From Candidatus Omnitrophota bacterium (GTDB taxonomy: Bacteria > Omnitrophota > Gorgyraeia > Zapsychrales > Fredricksoniimonadaceae), in the NCBI GenBank assembly GCA_015228785.1, contig JADGCU010000009.1, positions 1 to 47,574 of the forward strand: DNA of 47,574 bases, given 5' to 3'. Below the pieces are notes generated by a model, which was not told the DNA's origin, ran no database searches, and worked only from the letters and a program-made list of their open reading frames with translations. The translations under genes and the position numbers were made by a program. This document shows positions 47,504 to 47,574 of the stretch, piece after piece (positions within the stretch are counted from its first letter, which is position 1; the number at the start of each line of letters is the position of its first letter).

Positions 47504-47574
<71 letters not shown>

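Overview
The window looks like a chromosomal segment of a PVC-superphylum bacterium, possibly Omnitrophota; this rests on gene style and on the 16S 5' end ending in ...GGATTAGGCATGCAAGTCGAGCGA. It is mostly housekeeping and metabolic genes on the + strand: murA 3' end, trpG-trpD-trpC-[secreted protein]-trpF, trpB-trpA, M16 peptidase, rsfS, argS, recJ, rubrerythrin, two tandem PilT-family ATPases, rpmB (- strand), M3 peptidase, NUDIX, SpoU methyltransferase, gpmA, hflK/hflC, cold shock protein, prmA, a GT2/GT39-like/FemAB-like/methyltransferase/apbE envelope cluster, thyA-folA, an EAL response regulator, malQ, hldD, a class II aldolase, a PC4-like protein, then a tandem-promoter rRNA leader and the start of 16S rRNA. 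No CRISPR array, tRNA, transposase, integrase or phage module was seen. The less ordinary signals are: (i) a c-di-GMP-I (GEMM) riboswitch followed by ~170 nt of GC-rich structured non-coding sequence and a terminator, with no attached ORF; (ii) an in-frame amber codon inside murA; (iii) a shared GACGTC-centred palindrome placed identically upstream of trpG and trpB; (iv) two tandem PilT paralogues with complementary motif loss, followed by a frameshifted remnant of the gene that precedes them; (v) a terminator between promoter and start codon of the cold shock gene; (vi) several genes whose -10 box lies 6-10 nt from the start codon (predicted leaderless); (vii) a near-perfect hairpin inserted within rsfS; (viii) small ORFs absent from the supplied track. 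All calls come from reading the sequence; no database search was run.
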